From Phycisphaerales bacterium (GTDB lineage Bacteria > Planctomycetota > Phycisphaerae > Phycisphaerales > UBA1924): DNA of 64,000 bases. Made by a program: the position numbers and the translations under genes. The stretch spans positions 1-64,000 of the forward strand of contig JABWBC010000003.1 in assembly GCA_013360695.1 (NCBI GenBank), read 5' to 3'. A model generated the notes under the pieces. The model saw only the letters and a list, made by a program, of their open reading frames with translations. It did not search any database and was not told where the DNA came from. Below are positions 61,433 through 64,000 of this stretch, in pieces. Position 1 is the first letter of the stretch. Each line of letters starts with the position of its first letter.

Positions 61433-61927
61433 ATGGGTGGAAGAATCACCGCCGCCAGCAAGCAGCTTCGCCCCGACCCGCGTTTTAACGATCGGGTTGT
61501 CTCGCGTTTCATCAACTGCGTGATGCAGGACGGCAAGAAGGCCGTCGCCCAGCGCGTCGTCTATGACGCCATGGACGCCATCGAGGCCAAGCTCGAAAAG
61601 GAAACCGCGCCCGACAAGCCGGCCAACGCCTTCGAACTTTTCCAGAAGGCCATCGAGAACGTCAAGCCGTTCGTCGAGGTCCGCTCCAAGCGAATCGGCG
61701 GCGCCAACTACCAGGTTCCCATGCAGGTCAACAAGAAGCGCCAGCAGTCGCTGGCCTTCCGCTGGATCCTCGAGGCCGCCCGCGGCGAACGCGGCCGCCC
61801 GATGCACCAGCGCCTCGCCGAAGAGCTCTACAACGCCGCCAAGGGCGAGGGCAAGGCGATGCAGACCCGCGAGCAGACCCACAAGATGGCCGAGGCCAAC
61901 CGCGCCTTCGCCCACTTCGCGAACTGA
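61433..61927 (+). CDS. rpsG: 30S ribosomal protein S7
   Basis: DPRFNDRVVSRFINCVMQDGKKAVAQRVVYDAMD...VEVRSKRIGGANYQVPMQV..RWILEAAR. Confidence 0.98.
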   Translation: MGGRITAASKQLRPDPRFNDRVVSRFINCVMQDGKKAVAQRVVYDAMDAIEAKLEKETAPDKPANAFELFQKAIENVKPFVEVRSKRIGGANYQVPMQVNKKRQQSLAFRWILEAARGERGRPMHQRLAEELYNAAKGEGKAMQTREQTHKMAEANRAFAHFAN

Positions 61928-61977
61928 TCGCGATCCGCAAGCCGTTCGCGAAACCGACAACTCCCGATCGACCCCGC

Positions 61978-62003
61978 AGCCCCCGAGCAATCGGGGGCTT
62001 TTT
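61978..62003 (+). terminator. Rho-independent terminator after rpsG
   Basis: AGCCCCCGA-gcaa-TCGGGGGCT-ttttt. Confidence 0.85.
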
Positions 62004-62323
62004 CTTTGACGTGGAGGCGGACCTCGTTATTGGGCGCAGTCCCCGTCTGAGAATCTCCCGCGCAGCGTCCGATAGCGCCGGAGGCTGGAGGGTCTATGCC
62101 GGATTGGCCGCGCCACATGACGTCCGCCCATCGCATTTCCATTGATGGAACTCAAGGTATCGGGCACACTTGATCGGGGAGTGCCGCCGTCCAGATCGCT
62201 CGGCGCGCGTGCCCCGGCGCGATGCCCCATGGCGTCGCGCGCGATCCGCCGGTGGTTCGAACAGTTCGGCGTGCGGGCGTTGGCGAGACAGTTCAAGAAC
62301 AGGGTTTGAGAGAGGATCGACCG

Positions 62324-63091
62324 ATGAAGACCGTGATCGCGTGCGTGGCGGGCGTACTTCTTTTGTGCGGCTCGGCGGCCGAGGCGCAGACGCGCGTGGA
62401 ACGCAACTTCCGCGATCGTGATTCACGCCCCCTCGCGACCCGCCCCGCCTACCCCCACGGACGCGCCGACGACGTCCGCCGACCCGGGTTCAACGGCAAG
62501 GAATGGCGCGGCGAGTCCATCGTCGGCGGGCGCACGCAGTGGCCCGCGGCGTGGCGCGATCCGGGCCCGGCCGCGTACGGCGCGCTCGGCCACGAGGACG
62601 CGATGGTCTACGCCCGTGTCGGCGAAGTTGTCGTCGCCTTCTCGCCCTGGGAGCATCCCGGCAATGATCGACTGGAATACGCCCGCCAGTCGTGGCTGAA
62701 GGAAAACGGTTATGTCGGCGGCGTGCGCACCTTCGTAAACGACACGCTCAAGCGCCCCGAAACCCTTGCGAGCGCCGAGCCCGCGGCCAAGAAACACGAG
62801 ATCGTCCCCCGCGCGATCATCACCATCCCGATCGACATCCCGCGCTTCAAGGGCCATCAGGAAGTGAAGGCCGACGAAGAGGCGACGCCGGCGAGCGCGA
62901 CAAACATCGACGCGAAAACCGAGACCAAGCTCGCGGACGCGAAAGCGGGCGAGAAGCTCAAGATCTCCTGGCCGAGCGGCGCGCCCAAGGACGCGATCGC
63001 GCGCACCGAAAAGCCGAACGACGTGAAGATCGCAACGAAGCAGGACGATGCCAAGTCCGAGCCCAAGCCGGTCGCCTCGGCGGAGAAATGA
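62324..63091 (+). CDS. Hypothetical secreted protein
   Basis: Signal peptide MKTVIACVAGVLLLCGSAAEAQ; lysine/alanine-rich C-terminal half. Confidence 0.75.
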   Translation: MKTVIACVAGVLLLCGSAAEAQTRVERNFRDRDSRPLATRPAYPHGRADDVRRPGFNGKEWRGESIVGGRTQWPAAWRDPGPAAYGALGHEDAMVYARVGEVVVAFSPWEHPGNDRLEYARQSWLKENGYVGGVRTFVNDTLKRPETLASAEPAAKKHEIVPRAIITIPIDIPRFKGHQEVKADEEATPASATNIDAKTETKLADAKAGEKLKISWPSGAPKDAIARTEKPNDVKIATKQDDAKSEPKPVASAEK

Positions 63092-63095
63092 GAGG

Positions 63096-63135
63096 AAGTC
63101 ACGGAGTCACGAAGAGACGAAGTGGGGGCGGGCGG
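63096..63135. repeat. Degenerate 8-bp tandem array (locus I)
   Basis: aagtcacg gagtcacg aagagacg aagtgggg gcgggcgg; closely resembles the start of locus B. Confidence 0.7.
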
Positions 63136-63209
63136 TTCCGCGCGTCGTTCGCCGCGGAGCGAATGCCGCGGTGCAACATACAACCTCTGTGTGTGCGAGG
63201 GGAGGTCGG

Positions 63210-63243
63210 AGCCCCCGAGTCAAATCGGGGGCTTTCGTTTTTG
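63210..63243 (+). terminator. Rho-independent terminator
   Basis: AGCCCCCGA-gtcaaa-TCGGGGGCT-tttcgttttt; same stem arms as the rpsG terminator. Confidence 0.8.
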
Positions 63244-63291
63244 ACCGGGCGAATCAAACGGCGCCTCACAAACGGTTGATATCCTCTCGCC

Positions 63292-63960
63292 GTGGAGCGA
63301 TTGCCGTTTGATCCATCCAAGATGTCGGGCGCGGCCGACAAGCCCAAGGCGTCGAGCGCCGCCAAGCGTGCCGAAGCCAACGCAGAAGCCAAGCCCGACG
63401 ACCATGCCGCCGCGTCAAGCGCCCGCGACGGCACGCTCACCGTTACCCAACTCGCCGGCGCGATCGATTCGGCCCTCAAATCCGGCGTTCCCGCCCGCGT
63501 CCGCGTGATCGGCGAGGTCAGCGGTTTCCGCGATCGCACCCACTGGTACTTCGATCTCAAGGATGCCAACGCCGTCGTCTCGTGCGTGGTCTTCCAGTTC
63601 GCGGCCAGGAAAGTCGGCTTCACCCCGGAGAACGGGCGAGAGGTCGTCGTGTCCGGTCGCATCGATTTCTACGCCAAGGCCGGAAAGGTCTCGCTCATCG
63701 CCGACAAGGTCGAGCCTATCGGCGCGGGCGCGCTCGAGCTCGCGTACCGCGCCCTGGTCGAAGAGCTGCGCGGGCTGGGATGGTTCGACGTCGCGAGAAA
63801 GCGCCGCGTCCCGAGCTTCCCGCGCAAGATCGCGGTGGTGACGAGCCGGACCGCGGCCGCGTTGCAGGACGTGCTCGTCACTATGAAACAACGCTGCCCC
63901 GCCGTTGGCGTGCTGCTGGCCGACGTGCGCGTGCAGGGCGACGGCGCCGCGGCGGAGTAA
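63292..63960 (+). CDS. xseA: Exodeoxyribonuclease VII large subunit, N-terminal part only
   Basis: OB-fold region RVRVIGEVSGFRDRTHWYFDLKDANAVVSCVVF and RKIAVVTSRTAAALQDVLVTMKQRCPAVGVLLADVRVQGDGAAAE, then stop; remainder of the XseA catalytic domain missing. Confidence 0.85.
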   Translation: MERLPFDPSKMSGAADKPKASSAAKRAEANAEAKPDDHAAASSARDGTLTVTQLAGAIDSALKSGVPARVRVIGEVSGFRDRTHWYFDLKDANAVVSCVVFQFAARKVGFTPENGREVVVSGRIDFYAKAGKVSLIADKVEPIGAGALELAYRALVEELRGLGWFDVARKRRVPSFPRKIAVVTSRTAAALQDVLVTMKQRCPAVGVLLADVRVQGDGAAAE

Positions 63961-63966
63961 GGCCAG

Positions 63967-64000
63967 ATGGCACATAAAAAGGCAGGCGGCAGTACCCGCA
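63967..64000 (+). CDS. rpmA: Start of ribosomal protein L27 (partial, runs off window)
   Basis: ATGGCACATAAAAAGGCAGGCGGCAGTACCCGC = MAHKKAGGSTR, the L27 N-terminus. Confidence 0.8.
   Translation, partial: MAHKKAGGSTR

Overview
GC-rich (~65-70%) chromosomal window. Gene content and style suggest a Planctomycetes/Phycisphaerae-like bacterium (inference from gene families and the PAPGAAALL-GG-RRRR C-terminal anchor, not a database result). Most of it is ordinary housekeeping: DUF58/BatA proteins, PfkA, TypA, glycosyltransferase and methyltransferases, M19/M48/M16/M42 peptidases, UbiE, an ECF sigma/anti-sigma pair, FGGY kinase, UbiD, ABC transporter, TrxB, RluA, ThiE, PrkA, ribokinase/GH2, tRNA-Leu(CAG), RibD, YgfZ, a pseudopilin/secretin (T2SS-like) cluster, RecJ, PduO-type ATR, a SpoIIE phosphatase, MazG-like, RpsL/RpsG and an XseA N-terminus. 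The main unexplained signal is a dispersed family of degenerate 8-bp tandem arrays (roughly RARYGGYR) in many intergenic gaps, with one apparently inside a lineage-specific insertion of ubiD. Other leads: an RNase HII-like protein with altered active-site motifs, a secretin with a ~500-aa low-complexity tail, an HTH-receiver regulator with reversed domain order beside a HEAT-like protein carrying a receiver-like segment, a B12-binding-like protein lacking the axial His motif, paired 44-bp repeats centred on a perfect palindrome, and an abrupt xseA to gammaproteobacterial-looking rpmA junction at the extreme right edge that looks chimeric.
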